From Actinoplanes sandaracinus (GTDB taxonomy: Bacteria; Actinomycetota; Actinomycetes; Mycobacteriales; Micromonosporaceae), in assembly GCF_030009775.1 (NCBI RefSeq), contig NZ_JASCTH010000039.1:22756-86755 (forward strand): 64,000 nucleotides of DNA, read 5' to 3'. The notes below the pieces were generated by a model that was given only the letters and a program-made list of their open reading frames with translations, ran no database searches and was not told the origin of the DNA. Below, piece after piece: positions 24,325 to 32,571 of this stretch (its first letter is position 1; each line of letters begins with the position of its first letter). Position numbers and translations under genes: made by a program.

Positions 24325-24349
24325 GCCCGGCGCGCTCCCCGCGCCGGGC
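24325..24349. terminator. Hairpin after marP
   Basis: Perfect 10-bp inverted repeat GCCCGGCGCG (24325-24334) with its complement at 24340-24349, loop of 5. It lies 11 bases after the marP stop, without a U tract. Confidence 0.7.
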
Positions 24350-24641
24350 CGGGATTCGTGCTGTCGCAAAACCCGAACTGACCTTTTCTCGTACGGGACC
24401 GGTCCTCACCAACCGCAGGCCACGACGCACGTGGCTACAGCGCGATGTCGCCCAGGCTCACGGCCGACACGCGACTCTCGGGCGTAGCGGTCCTCACCGG
24501 CCGGTGGCGGCCGGCTCGTGAGGGTCTCCCGCGTTCGGGCGGCGATCTCGCTCACCGGCGAAGGCGGCTCGGGCCATGTCGGTGGTGCGGGCGTTCCGCG
24601 TACCGGATGAAAAGGTTGGAGCCGGGCCGGAATCGCGAAGG
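24350..24641. other. Gap between convergent marP and mycP
   Basis: Non-coding on inspection. It contains CTCGTACGGGAC (24388-24399) and CACGTGGCT (24428-24436), 40 bases apart. These resemble the words at 14834 and 14872, which are 38 bases apart. The GGTCAGTTCG word beside the first copy occurs here in inverted orientation (CGAACTGACC, 24374-24383). Confidence 0.4.
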
Positions 24642-25970
24642 TCAGCCGGCGGTGGCCGCGAAGCGGCGGATGGTGATCGCGGCGGCGGCCGCCGACAGCA
24701 GGAAGAGCAGGATCGCGATCCAGCGGGCCGTCGGCACACCGGTCGGTGCGGGATCCACCGGGGTCGCCCAGGCTCCCGTGTTGCCGCCCGGCACCGGAGA
24801 GGCGTCCCCGTCCGGCTTGGTGCTCTCCTCGGGCGCCGACTGGGCCTGCCCCGGGGATGGCGCGCTGCCGAATTTCGCGACGCCGGGAGACGGCGTGTTG
24901 TCGAGCGGGTTGTCGGCCGCGTAGGTCACGTCCGCCGTGAGCGCCCCGACCGGGTCGACGAGGCCGAAGCCGAACTCGGCGTCGCGGCCGGGAGCCCCGC
25001 GGTCCTGGGCGGTCCGGATGATCCGGTTGACGACCTCGCTGGCCGGCATGTCCGGCCAGCGAGAACGGATCAGCGCGGCGGTGCCGGCGACCATCGGCGA
25101 GGCGAAACTGGTGCCCTGGACACGCCAGTAACCGTCCGGCCGGGCCCCGACGAGATCGGTCGCGGGCGCGGTCACGACCGTCTCGCTCCCCCGCATGGAG
25201 CCGGTCCACAGACCTTCGCCGTCGCGTTCGGTGCCGCCGACCGCGATCACCCCGGGTTCGCGGGCCGGGTACCAGACGCCGACGTTCGTGGTCTTCTGGG
25301 TGCTGGTGCCGCTGGCGTTGCCGGTGCAGGCGATCACGACGACGTCCTTGGCGAACGCGTAGTCGATGGCGGCGGCGAGAGTGGCGCTGGCGCCGCTGCC
25401 GCCGAGCGACAGGTTGATCACGTCGGCGCCGTTGTCGACCGCCCAGCGCACGCCTTTGGCCACGATCAGGGCGTCGTCGTAGCGGTTCTTGTTGTCCAGC
25501 ACCCGCACCGGAAGGATCTTGGCTTTGGGGGCGATGCCGACGACGCCGGCCTGGTCGTCGTTCCGGCCCGCGATGAACGCCGACACCGAGGTGCCGTGGC
25601 CGACCGGGTCGCTCTCACCGTCGCCCTGCTTGTCGACCAGGTCGAGCCCGGGCAGCACCTGGCCCTCCAGGTCGAGGTGGTGGGCGTCGACTCCGGAGTC
25701 GAGAACCGCGACCGTGACGCCGGCGCCGTTAGCGTAGTTCCACGCCTCGGTCAGTCTGAGGGCGTTCAGATGCCACTGGTCGGCGCGGACCGTGTCGCCG
25801 CTGATGCTGGGCTCGGTCAGGACGCTGACCGGCCCGGTCAACGGCCTCGCGGGCGCCGCGGTCGCCGCGGTGGCCGGGGCGCTGAAAGCGATCAGACCGG
25901 CCAGCGCGGCCGCCCCGATCCGCTGTCCGCCACGGCTCAGCACCGCGGACCGCCGCGGGGTGCCGACCAC
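24642..25970 (-). CDS. mycP: Type VII secretion mycosin (subtilisin-like protease)
   Basis: The product has 442 residues. A signal peptide (about 1-40, ending ATAAPA) is followed by a subtilase domain with the triad Asp in VAVLDSGVDAHH, His in VGHGTSVSAFIAG and Ser in GTSFASPMVAGTAAL. A Pro/Ser-rich linker (TPSPGVAKFG onward) leads to a C-terminal membrane helix (IAILLFLLSAAAAAITI) and short basic tail, which is the mycosin layout. Mycosins stabilise the ESX membrane complex and process some substrates. It lies 274 bp downstream of eccC on the same strand. The start at 25970 gives a complete signal peptide. Confidence 0.93.
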   Translation of the reverse strand: MVGTPRRSAVLSRGGQRIGAAALAGLIAFSAPATAATAAPARPLTGPVSVLTEPSISGDTVRADQWHLNALRLTEAWNYANGAGVTVAVLDSGVDAHHLDLEGQVLPGLDLVDKQGDGESDPVGHGTSVSAFIAGRNDDQAGVVGIAPKAKILPVRVLDNKNRYDDALIVAKGVRWAVDNGADVINLSLGGSGASATLAAAIDYAFAKDVVVIACTGNASGTSTQKTTNVGVWYPAREPGVIAVGGTERDGEGLWTGSMRGSETVVTAPATDLVGARPDGYWRVQGTSFASPMVAGTAALIRSRWPDMPASEVVNRIIRTAQDRGAPGRDAEFGFGLVDPVGALTADVTYAADNPLDNTPSPGVAKFGSAPSPGQAQSAPEESTKPDGDASPVPGGNTGAWATPVDPAPTGVPTARWIAILLFLLSAAAAAITIRRFAATAG

Positions 25971-26126
25971 CGCGGCCTGTCCGGCCGGGCCTCGATGCTC
26001 ACACTAGTCACGGGTTGGCGTCGCCATTCTGAGACGGGTCGATGCTTCGGGCAGCTCGGGTCAGTCGCGTCGGTCGGTCACGTCGGGGCAGGCGCGGCGC
26101 CTCAGCGGCGCCGCTCGCGTCGCGTC

Positions 26127-26160
26127 GCTTCGGTCGCGTCGTGTGCGTCGCGACCGAAGC
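26127..26160 (-). terminator. Hairpin after eccC
   Basis: Perfect 12-bp inverted repeat (26127-26138 with 26149-26160), loop of 10, in the gap between eccC and mycP. The gap is rich in TCGCGTCG-like words (26070-26140). It may end the eccC message, giving mycP its own promoter. Confidence 0.5.
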
Positions 26161-26244
26161 GTCGGTCAGTCGATGGAGGGAGATTACTCTGCCGCACCGG
26201 CGTGTCGCTGCGGTCCGTCGTTACCAATCGCACCGGGAGTCTGT

Positions 26245-29200
26245 TCATTTTCCCGAATCGCGGAAGGCCGGCAGATGCGCGAGCTGGATCAGGCGCGTTC
26301 CCTCACGCCTCGTGATCAGGCGACCACGCCCTGGTGGCAGGGGGACGGGTTTGACGTTGCCGACGAGAGCGCCCTCGTCCGGTGAGCCGGACATGACGAG
26401 GCCCGGCGCCGACAGCTCGCGCAGTCGCTGGATCACCGGTTCGTAGAGGGCCCGGCTGGCCCCGCCGGAGCGTCGGGTGATCACCAGATGCAGGCCGATG
26501 TCCCGGGCCTGCGACAGGTACTCCACGAGCGGGAGGAGCGGGTTGGTCGGCCCGGACACCACCAGGTCGTAGTCGTCGACCAGGACGAACAGTTCCGGGC
26601 CGGTCCACCAGGAGCGTTCCCGCAGCTGGCGGGCGGTGACGTCGGGCCCGGGCAAGCGGCGCTGCATGTAGCCGGCCGCCGACAGGATCAGGTCCTGGGT
26701 CTGCTGGGCCTGCATGCCGTAGCCGATCCGGTGCTCGGACTCGGGCAGGTCCATCAGGCTGCGCCGGTAGTCGACCAGGATGATCCGCGCCTCCTCTGGC
26801 CGGAACCGGCGGGTCAGCGTGGTGGCGATCGACCGCAGGAACGACGACTTGCCGCACTCGGCGTCGCCGAAGAGCAGGAAGTGCGGGTCGGTCGCGAAGT
26901 CGATCCCGACGGGCTGCAGGTCGGCCTCGGCGATGCCGATCGGCAGGCGCAGGCCACTGCCCTGGTCCACACCCAGTTGGGTGTACGGCACCGACGCCGG
27001 CAGCAACCGCACCCGTGGGGCCGGCGACCCCTCCCAGGCCGCCGCCACGCTCTTGACCAGTGCGGAGGTGTCGCCGATCGTGGTGACCTCGGGCCGAACC
27101 GTGAGCAGGTGCAGCCCCTTGGCCCGGTCCGCCGGGTGCGTGATCATGCCGCGGCCGGGCGCCCGGTCCGGGACCGACTCGGCGGCCCGGCGGTTGATGA
27201 CCGAGTCCGACGGGTCACCGAGCCGCAATTCGAGCCGGGAGCCGAAGAGGTCCCGGACCGCCGGCCGGAAGTCCATCCACCGGGAAGTGGCTGCCACCAG
27301 GTGGATCCCGTAGGACAGGCCGCGGGTGGCCAGGTCGGTCAGGACCGGCTCCAGCTCCTCGTACTCCTTGCGGATCGTGCTCCAGCCGTCGACCACCAGG
27401 AACACGTCACCGAACGGGTCGCCACCGCCCGCGCGCCGGCTCCGGTAGGCGGCCATCGACTCCACCCCGAGCTCGGCGAACCGGGCCTCCCGCTGGGCGA
27501 GCAGGGTCACCATCTCACCGGCGGTCCGCCGCACGCCCTCCGCGTCGAGCCGCCCGAACACCCCGCCCACATGCGGCAGGTCGCGCAGCGTCCCGAGACC
27601 GCCACCACCGAAGTCGAGGCAGTAGATCTGCACCTCGGCTGGGGTGTGGGTGAGCGCCAGCCCGCAGACCAGCGTCCGCAGCGCGGTGGACTTGCCGCTG
27701 AGCGTGCCACCGACCACGGCGACATGACCCGCCGCCCCGGCCAGTTGCAGCCACATCACGTCGCGCAGTTGCTCCCGCGGCTTGTCGATGACCGCGATCG
27801 GCACCTGCAGCCGGTTGTGCAGTGCCGGGTTGGTGAAGGTCAGCCCGCGGCCCGGGGTGACAGCGACCGGGCCGAGCAACTCGTCGAGCAGAGCCGACTC
27901 GGTCAGCGGCGGCAGCCAGACCTGATGCGCGGGCGGGCCCTGGCCGATGATCCGCTCGATCATGACGTCGGCCAGTTTGGGCCCGTCCTGGTCGACGGCC
28001 GGCTTCGGCTTCGGCGCCGCGGCCGGCGCCGCCACATGCTGCGTGGTCCACGGCAGCACCCGGACCCCGTCGTGGTCGGCGCGCCCGCCGGAGCGGCCGG
28101 CCCGGCGCACCGAGCCGCCCACGTAGGCCGCCTTGAACCGGATCAGCGGCTCGGTGCCGAACTTCATGTAGCCGTTACCGGGCGAGCGGGGCAGCTCGTA
28201 AGCGTCCGGCACGCCGAGGACCGCCCGCGACTCCAGCGCCGAGAACGTCCGCAGGCCGATCCGGTACGACAGATGCGTGTCCAGCCCTCGCAGCCGGCCG
28301 TCCTCGAGCCGCTGGCTGGCCAGCAGCAGGTGCACGCCGAGTGATCGCCCAAGCCGCCCGATCTGCAGGAAGACGTCGATGAACTGCGGTCGCTTCTCCA
28401 GCATCTCGGTGAACTCGTCACAGACCACGAACAGCGTCGGCAGCGGGGCCAGCGGCGCGCCACCGGCCCGCGCCCGCTCGTAGTCGAACTGGCCCGCGTA
28501 GTTGCCCGCTTTGCGCAACAGCTCCTGCCGCCGGCTCAGCTCGCCCTCCAGCGCGTCGGCCATCCGGTCGACCAGGGGCAGCGCGTCCTCCAGGTTGGTG
28601 ACCAGCGCGGCCGTGTGCGGCAGCCGGTCGCACGCCGCGAACGCGGCGCCACCCTTGAAGTCGATCAGGACGAAGTTCAGGATCTCCGACGAGTGGGTGG
28701 CGGCCAGCGCCAGCACCAGCGTGCGCAGGAGCTCCGACTTGCCGGAGCCGGTGGCGCCGACGAGCAGGCCGTGCGGGCCCATGCCGTCCTGCGCGGACTC
28801 CTTCAGGTCCAGCTCGACCGGCATGCCGTCGTCGCTCACGCCGATCGGCACCCGCAGCCGGTCCCGCTGCTGGCGGGCCGGCCAGCCGTGGGCCACGCTG
28901 AAGTTCTCCGGGTCTCCGATGCCGAGCAGCTCGGGCAGCCCGGTCTCGATCGCCGCCGGAGCGCCGCCCGGGTCCGGCGCGGTGGCCAGGCGCAACGGCG
29001 CCAGCCGCCGGGCCACCGCCTCCGCCTCGGCCACGGCCAGCCCGTCGGCCTGGCCCGCGTCGCTCTCGTGGTCCATCGTCGAGGTGCCGAGCATCCCGTC
29101 GGTGCGGACCTCCAGCACCAGCGCCGACCGGTCCAGCAGCCGGGGCGGCATGGTGTCCAGGTCGAGCACGGTCAGCCCGTCGAGCGCGTCGTCCAGCCGG

Positions 29201-30189
29201 GTGGTGGCCGGCTCCGCGCCGTCCACCACGACCAGGACGTGCGGGCTGCTTCCGGCGCTGCCGCCGGGATGGAAGCGGGGGCGGGCTCCGATGACCTGCT
29301 CCAGTAGCTCGGCCAGCCGCGGCTCGTCGCCGGCCACCAGGCGCACCGGCCCCAGGGCGTCGGCCAGCGACGGATGCTGCGCGTGCGGCAGCCACTTCAC
29401 CCACTCCCAGTGCTGCCGGGTCTCCCGGCCCGCGCAGACCGCGATCACCAGGTCCTCCGGGGCGTGGAAGACGGCGAGCTGCGTCAGTACCGCCCGGACC
29501 AGCGCCCGGGGGCCTTCCGCTCCCGGCGCGTCCCCACGGACGAACACCCGGGCGAACCCGCGCAGCGACATCGCCACCGGCAGGTCGGGCACCACCGAGT
29601 AGGTGTCGAGGAACCGGCGCAGCGCGCCCGCGGTCATCGGCTCCAACTCGTCGAGCGGCCGGGTCACCGGCGGGATCAGCGGCGTGGCCAGCGTCTGCGG
29701 GCCGAGGCCGACCCGGACCACCCCGAAATCCGGGTCGCCGGGACGCCGCTCCCACACCCGGTGGCTGTCGGCCGTCGACCAGAGCCGCTCCGGATCGGGA
29801 TGCCGGTAGAGCAGCCCGACCCGCTGCTGGTGTGCGGTCTCCCGGACCCGCTTGCGCAGCGACGCGAGATGCCGCAGATATTCGCGGCGGGCGGACATCA
29901 TCTCCGCCTTGCGCGGCGCCCCCGAGTTGCCGAACGAGGTCATCAGCATGGCGAGCGAGGAGACCCCGAAAAGGCCACCGATGATGTACGAGTACGCGCC
30001 GCCGCGCCCCTGGCCCATCATCATCGCCATGGCCATCGTGCCGCCCAGCATCGGCAGCGCCATCAGCCACTGCTGCACACGGGAACCCACCTGCTCCGGG
30101 ATCTCGGGCGGCGGCTCGACCGTCAGCTGACCCTCCGGGATCTCCGGCGCCGGCCGGCGGACTGCCCGCTTGATCATCACGGTGCCCAT
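26245..30189 (-). CDS. eccC: Type VII secretion ATPase EccC (fused EccCa-EccCb)
   Basis: The product has 1314 residues, the usual full length. Two membrane helices lie near 40-90 (WLMALPMLGGTMAMAMMMG, then YSYIIGGLFGVSSLAML). Three FtsK/SpoIIIE ATPase domains follow with Walker A motifs GATGSGKSELL (about 475), GGTLSGKSTALR (about 825) and GDAECGKSSFLR (about 1108). Walker B motifs read LFVVCDEF, FLVVDGW and LFVLVDDYD, so only the first has the catalytic DE pair, as is typical of EccC. EccC is the motor that recognises the C-terminal signal of Esx/WXG100 substrates. Genes for eccB, eccE and esx are not in this window. It is divergent from eccD. The ATG at 30189 has GGGGG just upstream; ATG 30177 is an alternative. 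Confidence 0.96.
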   Translation of the reverse strand: MGTVMIKRAVRRPAPEIPEGQLTVEPPPEIPEQVGSRVQQWLMALPMLGGTMAMAMMMGQGRGGAYSYIIGGLFGVSSLAMLMTSFGNSGAPRKAEMMSARREYLRHLASLRKRVRETAHQQRVGLLYRHPDPERLWSTADSHRVWERRPGDPDFGVVRVGLGPQTLATPLIPPVTRPLDELEPMTAGALRRFLDTYSVVPDLPVAMSLRGFARVFVRGDAPGAEGPRALVRAVLTQLAVFHAPEDLVIAVCAGRETRQHWEWVKWLPHAQHPSLADALGPVRLVAGDEPRLAELLEQVIGARPRFHPGGSAGSSPHVLVVVDGAEPATTRLDDALDGLTVLDLDTMPPRLLDRSALVLEVRTDGMLGTSTMDHESDAGQADGLAVAEAEAVARRLAPLRLATAPDPGGAPAAIETGLPELLGIGDPENFSVAHGWPARQQRDRLRVPIGVSDDGMPVELDLKESAQDGMGPHGLLVGATGSGKSELLRTLVLALAATHSSEILNFVLIDFKGGAAFAACDRLPHTAALVTNLEDALPLVDRMADALEGELSRRQELLRKAGNYAGQFDYERARAGGAPLAPLPTLFVVCDEFTEMLEKRPQFIDVFLQIGRLGRSLGVHLLLASQRLEDGRLRGLDTHLSYRIGLRTFSALESRAVLGVPDAYELPRSPGNGYMKFGTEPLIRFKAAYVGGSVRRAGRSGGRADHDGVRVLPWTTQHVAAPAAAPKPKPAVDQDGPKLADVMIERIIGQGPPAHQVWLPPLTESALLDELLGPVAVTPGRGLTFTNPALHNRLQVPIAVIDKPREQLRDVMWLQLAGAAGHVAVVGGTLSGKSTALRTLVCGLALTHTPAEVQIYCLDFGGGGLGTLRDLPHVGGVFGRLDAEGVRRTAGEMVTLLAQREARFAELGVESMAAYRSRRAGGGDPFGDVFLVVDGWSTIRKEYEELEPVLTDLATRGLSYGIHLVAATSRWMDFRPAVRDLFGSRLELRLGDPSDSVINRRAAESVPDRAPGRGMITHPADRAKGLHLLTVRPEVTTIGDTSALVKSVAAAWEGSPAPRVRLLPASVPYTQLGVDQGSGLRLPIGIAEADLQPVGIDFATDPHFLLFGDAECGKSSFLRSIATTLTRRFRPEEARIILVDYRRSLMDLPESEHRIGYGMQAQQTQDLILSAAGYMQRRLPGPDVTARQLRERSWWTGPELFVLVDDYDLVVSGPTNPLLPLVEYLSQARDIGLHLVITRRSGGASRALYEPVIQRLRELSAPGLVMSGSPDEGALVGNVKPVPLPPGRGRLITRREGTRLIQLAHLPAFRDSGK

Positions 30190-30343
30190 TCCGCCCCCTT
30201 TGTTTCCGGCCCGGCAGCCCCTTCGGATCTCGGGACTTCATGACCGGCCCATGCTAGGTAAAGTTCCGTCGATCCCGCAGCCTCGCCCCGTCGATGTGGA
30301 CAACGCCGGGTCGCAGCCTGTGGACGAACGGAAGGACTTCCTG

Positions 30344-31765
30344 GTGAGCGTCGGTCTGGCCCGCGTGACGATCAGCGCGCCGCAACGTCGGGTCGACGTG
30401 GCCCTCCCCGAGCAGGTGCCGCTGGCCGAGTTGCTGCCCGAGGTGCTGCGGCACGCCGGCGAGGGACTCGCCGACGAAGGGGAGAGGCACGGCGGGTGGG
30501 TGCTGCGGCGCGGCGACGGCGTCGCCCTCGCCACCGGCCAGGGCCTCCACCCCCAGGGGGTGCGCGACGGCGAGGTGCTCCACCTCGTCCCCGCCGGTGA
30601 GGAATGGCCGGAACTCGAGTACGACGACGTGGTCGAGGCGATCGCCGAGGGAGCCCGCCGCCGCGGAGGGGTGTGGACGCCGGCCGCGAGCCGCACGGCC
30701 ACCCTGGCGGCCGCCGCGGTACCCCTCGGACTCGGCCTTCCGGCCCTGCTCACCGCCGGTTCCGGGGGCAACTTCCCGGGGCTCGTCGGGCTCGGCGCCG
30801 CCCTGCTGCTCACCCTTGTCGGGTCGGTCGCCTCCCGGGCGTACGGGGACGGCCGGGCCGGCGTGGCCCTCGGCGGATACGCGCTGCCCTACGCCTTCGC
30901 CGGCGGCGCCCTCCTGATCACCTCGTACGACGACGGCGGCGTCCTGTCACCACTGCCCTGGCTGGGCGGGCCGGAACTGCTCGCCGGGTCGGTCGCGGTC
31001 CTGCTGGTGTCGGCGCTCGCCGGGGCCGGGGTGGCGGCCGGGGCCCGCTTCTTCACGGCCGGCGTGGTCGTCGGCCTGCTCGGGGCGCTCACCGCGGCGA
31101 CCGGGCTGTTCACCACGGCCGCCGGTGGCGCCGCGGTGCTGATCTCCCTGCTGGTCTGCGGGATCGGGATGCTGCCGCTGCTCGCGGTCCGGTTCGGGCG
31201 CACCCCGCTGCCGCCGATCGCCCTGCCGCCCGGCACCGAGTCGGTCTCCGCCGAGGAGGCGTTCCGTCCCGCGCCCGACTCGGTGCGCCGGCTGCCGGAG
31301 CGGGCGGCCGTGTTCGCCTCGGTGGCTCGTACCGACGAGTTGCTGGCCGGCATGCTCCTCGGCCACGCCGTGCTCACGACCGGGGCGTTCGCCGTGCTGG
31401 CCACCGCCGGCACGCTCTCGTCCCGGATCCTGATCGCGGTGAGCACGCTGGCGCTGCTGCTGCGCGCCCGGCTCTTCGTCACCCGGCGCCACCGGGTGCC
31501 GGTGCTGGTCGGAGGCCTCGCCGGCCTCGCCGCCCTCGGTGTCGACCTGCTGGCCGACGCGGGCGACGCCCTGCCCGCGGTGATCGTGGGCGCGGTCCTG
31601 CTCGCTCTGGTCACCGTCGTCGCCGGCGCGCGGTACGCGGACCGGCCGCCCTCGCCCTACCTCGGCCGCGCCGCGGACATCGTCGACGCCCTCGTCGTGG
31701 TCTCGATCATCCCGGTCGCCTGCGCGGTGACCGGGCTCTACGCCGCGGTCTCCGGGCTCGCCTGA
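30344..31765 (+). CDS. eccD: Type VII secretion integral membrane protein EccD
   Basis: The product has 473 residues. A ubiquitin-like N-terminal domain (about 1-85: LARVTISAPQRRVDVALPEQ, then GEVLHLVP) is followed by eleven hydrophobic segments, as in EccD, which forms the ESX membrane vestibule. I place the start at GTG 30344 because AGGA lies 8 bases upstream (30332-30335) and the ubiquitin-like strand starts directly after it. In-frame starts at 30251 and 30170 would add a poorly structured extension and overlap the divergent eccC. The 154-bp region between eccC and eccD must hold both promoters. Confidence 0.92.
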   Translation: MSVGLARVTISAPQRRVDVALPEQVPLAELLPEVLRHAGEGLADEGERHGGWVLRRGDGVALATGQGLHPQGVRDGEVLHLVPAGEEWPELEYDDVVEAIAEGARRRGGVWTPAASRTATLAAAAVPLGLGLPALLTAGSGGNFPGLVGLGAALLLTLVGSVASRAYGDGRAGVALGGYALPYAFAGGALLITSYDDGGVLSPLPWLGGPELLAGSVAVLLVSALAGAGVAAGARFFTAGVVVGLLGALTAATGLFTTAAGGAAVLISLLVCGIGMLPLLAVRFGRTPLPPIALPPGTESVSAEEAFRPAPDSVRRLPERAAVFASVARTDELLAGMLLGHAVLTTGAFAVLATAGTLSSRILIAVSTLALLLRARLFVTRRHRVPVLVGGLAGLAALGVDLLADAGDALPAVIVGAVLLALVTVVAGARYADRPPSPYLGRAADIVDALVVVSIIPVACAVTGLYAAVSGLA

Positions 31766-31849
31766 CCGCCCGCCCGCGCGCGGCGGATGTGAACTATCTC
31801 TCGCCGGGCTCCGGCCGGACGGCTCTCGCCCGGCGGGCCGTGCCGCAAT

Positions 31850-31891
31850 ACGACCGCACCTGCGAGGCGTGAGCCCCGCAGGTGCGGTCGT
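31850..31891. terminator. Hairpin between convergent eccD and ppa
   Basis: Perfect 15-bp inverted repeat (31850-31864 with 31877-31891), loop of 12. It lies 84 bases after eccD and 24 bases after ppa, so it is more likely used by ppa. Confidence 0.75.
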
Positions 31892-31915
31892 CAGCGGTTT
31901 CGCGGGAGCGTGCGG

Positions 31916-32419
31916 TCAGTGCTCGCCGCCTTCGGCCTCAGCGGCCTCGGCGCGCTTGAACGAGGCGCGAATCTCGTTCTCGGCTTCGATCCGGCCGGTC
32001 CAGGTCGCGCCCTCGACGGACTTGCCCGGCTCCAGGTCCTTGTAGACCGTGAAGAAGTGCTGGATCTCCATCCGGTCGAACTCGCCCAGGTGGTGAATGT
32101 CGCGCAGGTGCTCCTGACGCGGGTCCTCGAACGGCACGCAGAGAACCTTGTCGTCGCGGCCCTTCTCGTCGGTCATCCGGTACATGCCGATCGCACGGGC
32201 GCGGACCAGACAACCGGGGAAGGTCGGCTCCTGGATCAGTACCAGAGCGTCCAGCGGGTCGCCGTCCTGGCCCAGGGTGCCCTCGATGTAGCCGTAGTCC
32301 GCGGGATACTGTGTCGCGGTGAAGAGGGTCCGGTCCAGCCGGATACGTCCGGTCTTGTGGTCCACCTCGTACTTGTTGCGCTGCCCCTTGGGGATCTCAA
32401 CCAAGACGTCGAAATCCAT
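31916..32419 (-). CDS. ppa: Inorganic pyrophosphatase (family I)
   Basis: The product has 167 residues. It hydrolyses pyrophosphate in the cytoplasm. MDFDVLVEIPKGQRNKYEVDH is the family start (EIPxGxRNKYE). Metal-binding Asp residues are in YGYIEGTLGQDGDPLDALVL and DEKGRDDK. The C-terminal part HFFTVYKDLEPGK is also typical. AGGGGAG lies 7 bases before ATG 32419. As in M. tuberculosis (Rv3628) it is divergent from dacB. Confidence 0.97.
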   Translation of the reverse strand: MDFDVLVEIPKGQRNKYEVDHKTGRIRLDRTLFTATQYPADYGYIEGTLGQDGDPLDALVLIQEPTFPGCLVRARAIGMYRMTDEKGRDDKVLCVPFEDPRQEHLRDIHHLGEFDRMEIQHFFTVYKDLEPGKSVEGATWTGRIEAENEIRASFKRAEAAEAEGGEH

Positions 32420-32571
32420 TATTCGCTCCCCTTTTGCTTGCCCGCTTGATGAGACCGGTCCGCCGGGCGGGAAGCGGGGCATGGAAGCAGGGCCCGCAGG
32501 ATCCGCGCGCAACGGTGTGCCGGATGTCGCTAGTCTCCCCTAAGTCTGACGCCACGGGCGAGGAGGGGCGT

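Noticed and set aside
26040..26170. TCGCGTCG-rich stretch as a possible CRISPR-like or satellite repeat
   Set aside because: Units are very short, irregular and without spacers; only one clear hairpin is formed.
24576..26315. Plus-strand open frame opposite mycP
   Set aside because: Mirror of the mycosin gene, which has a complete subtilase triad on the minus strand.
24642..31765. Complete ESX secretion locus
   Set aside because: Only mycP, eccC and eccD are found; neighbouring genes are housekeeping and no eccB, eccE or esx gene is present.
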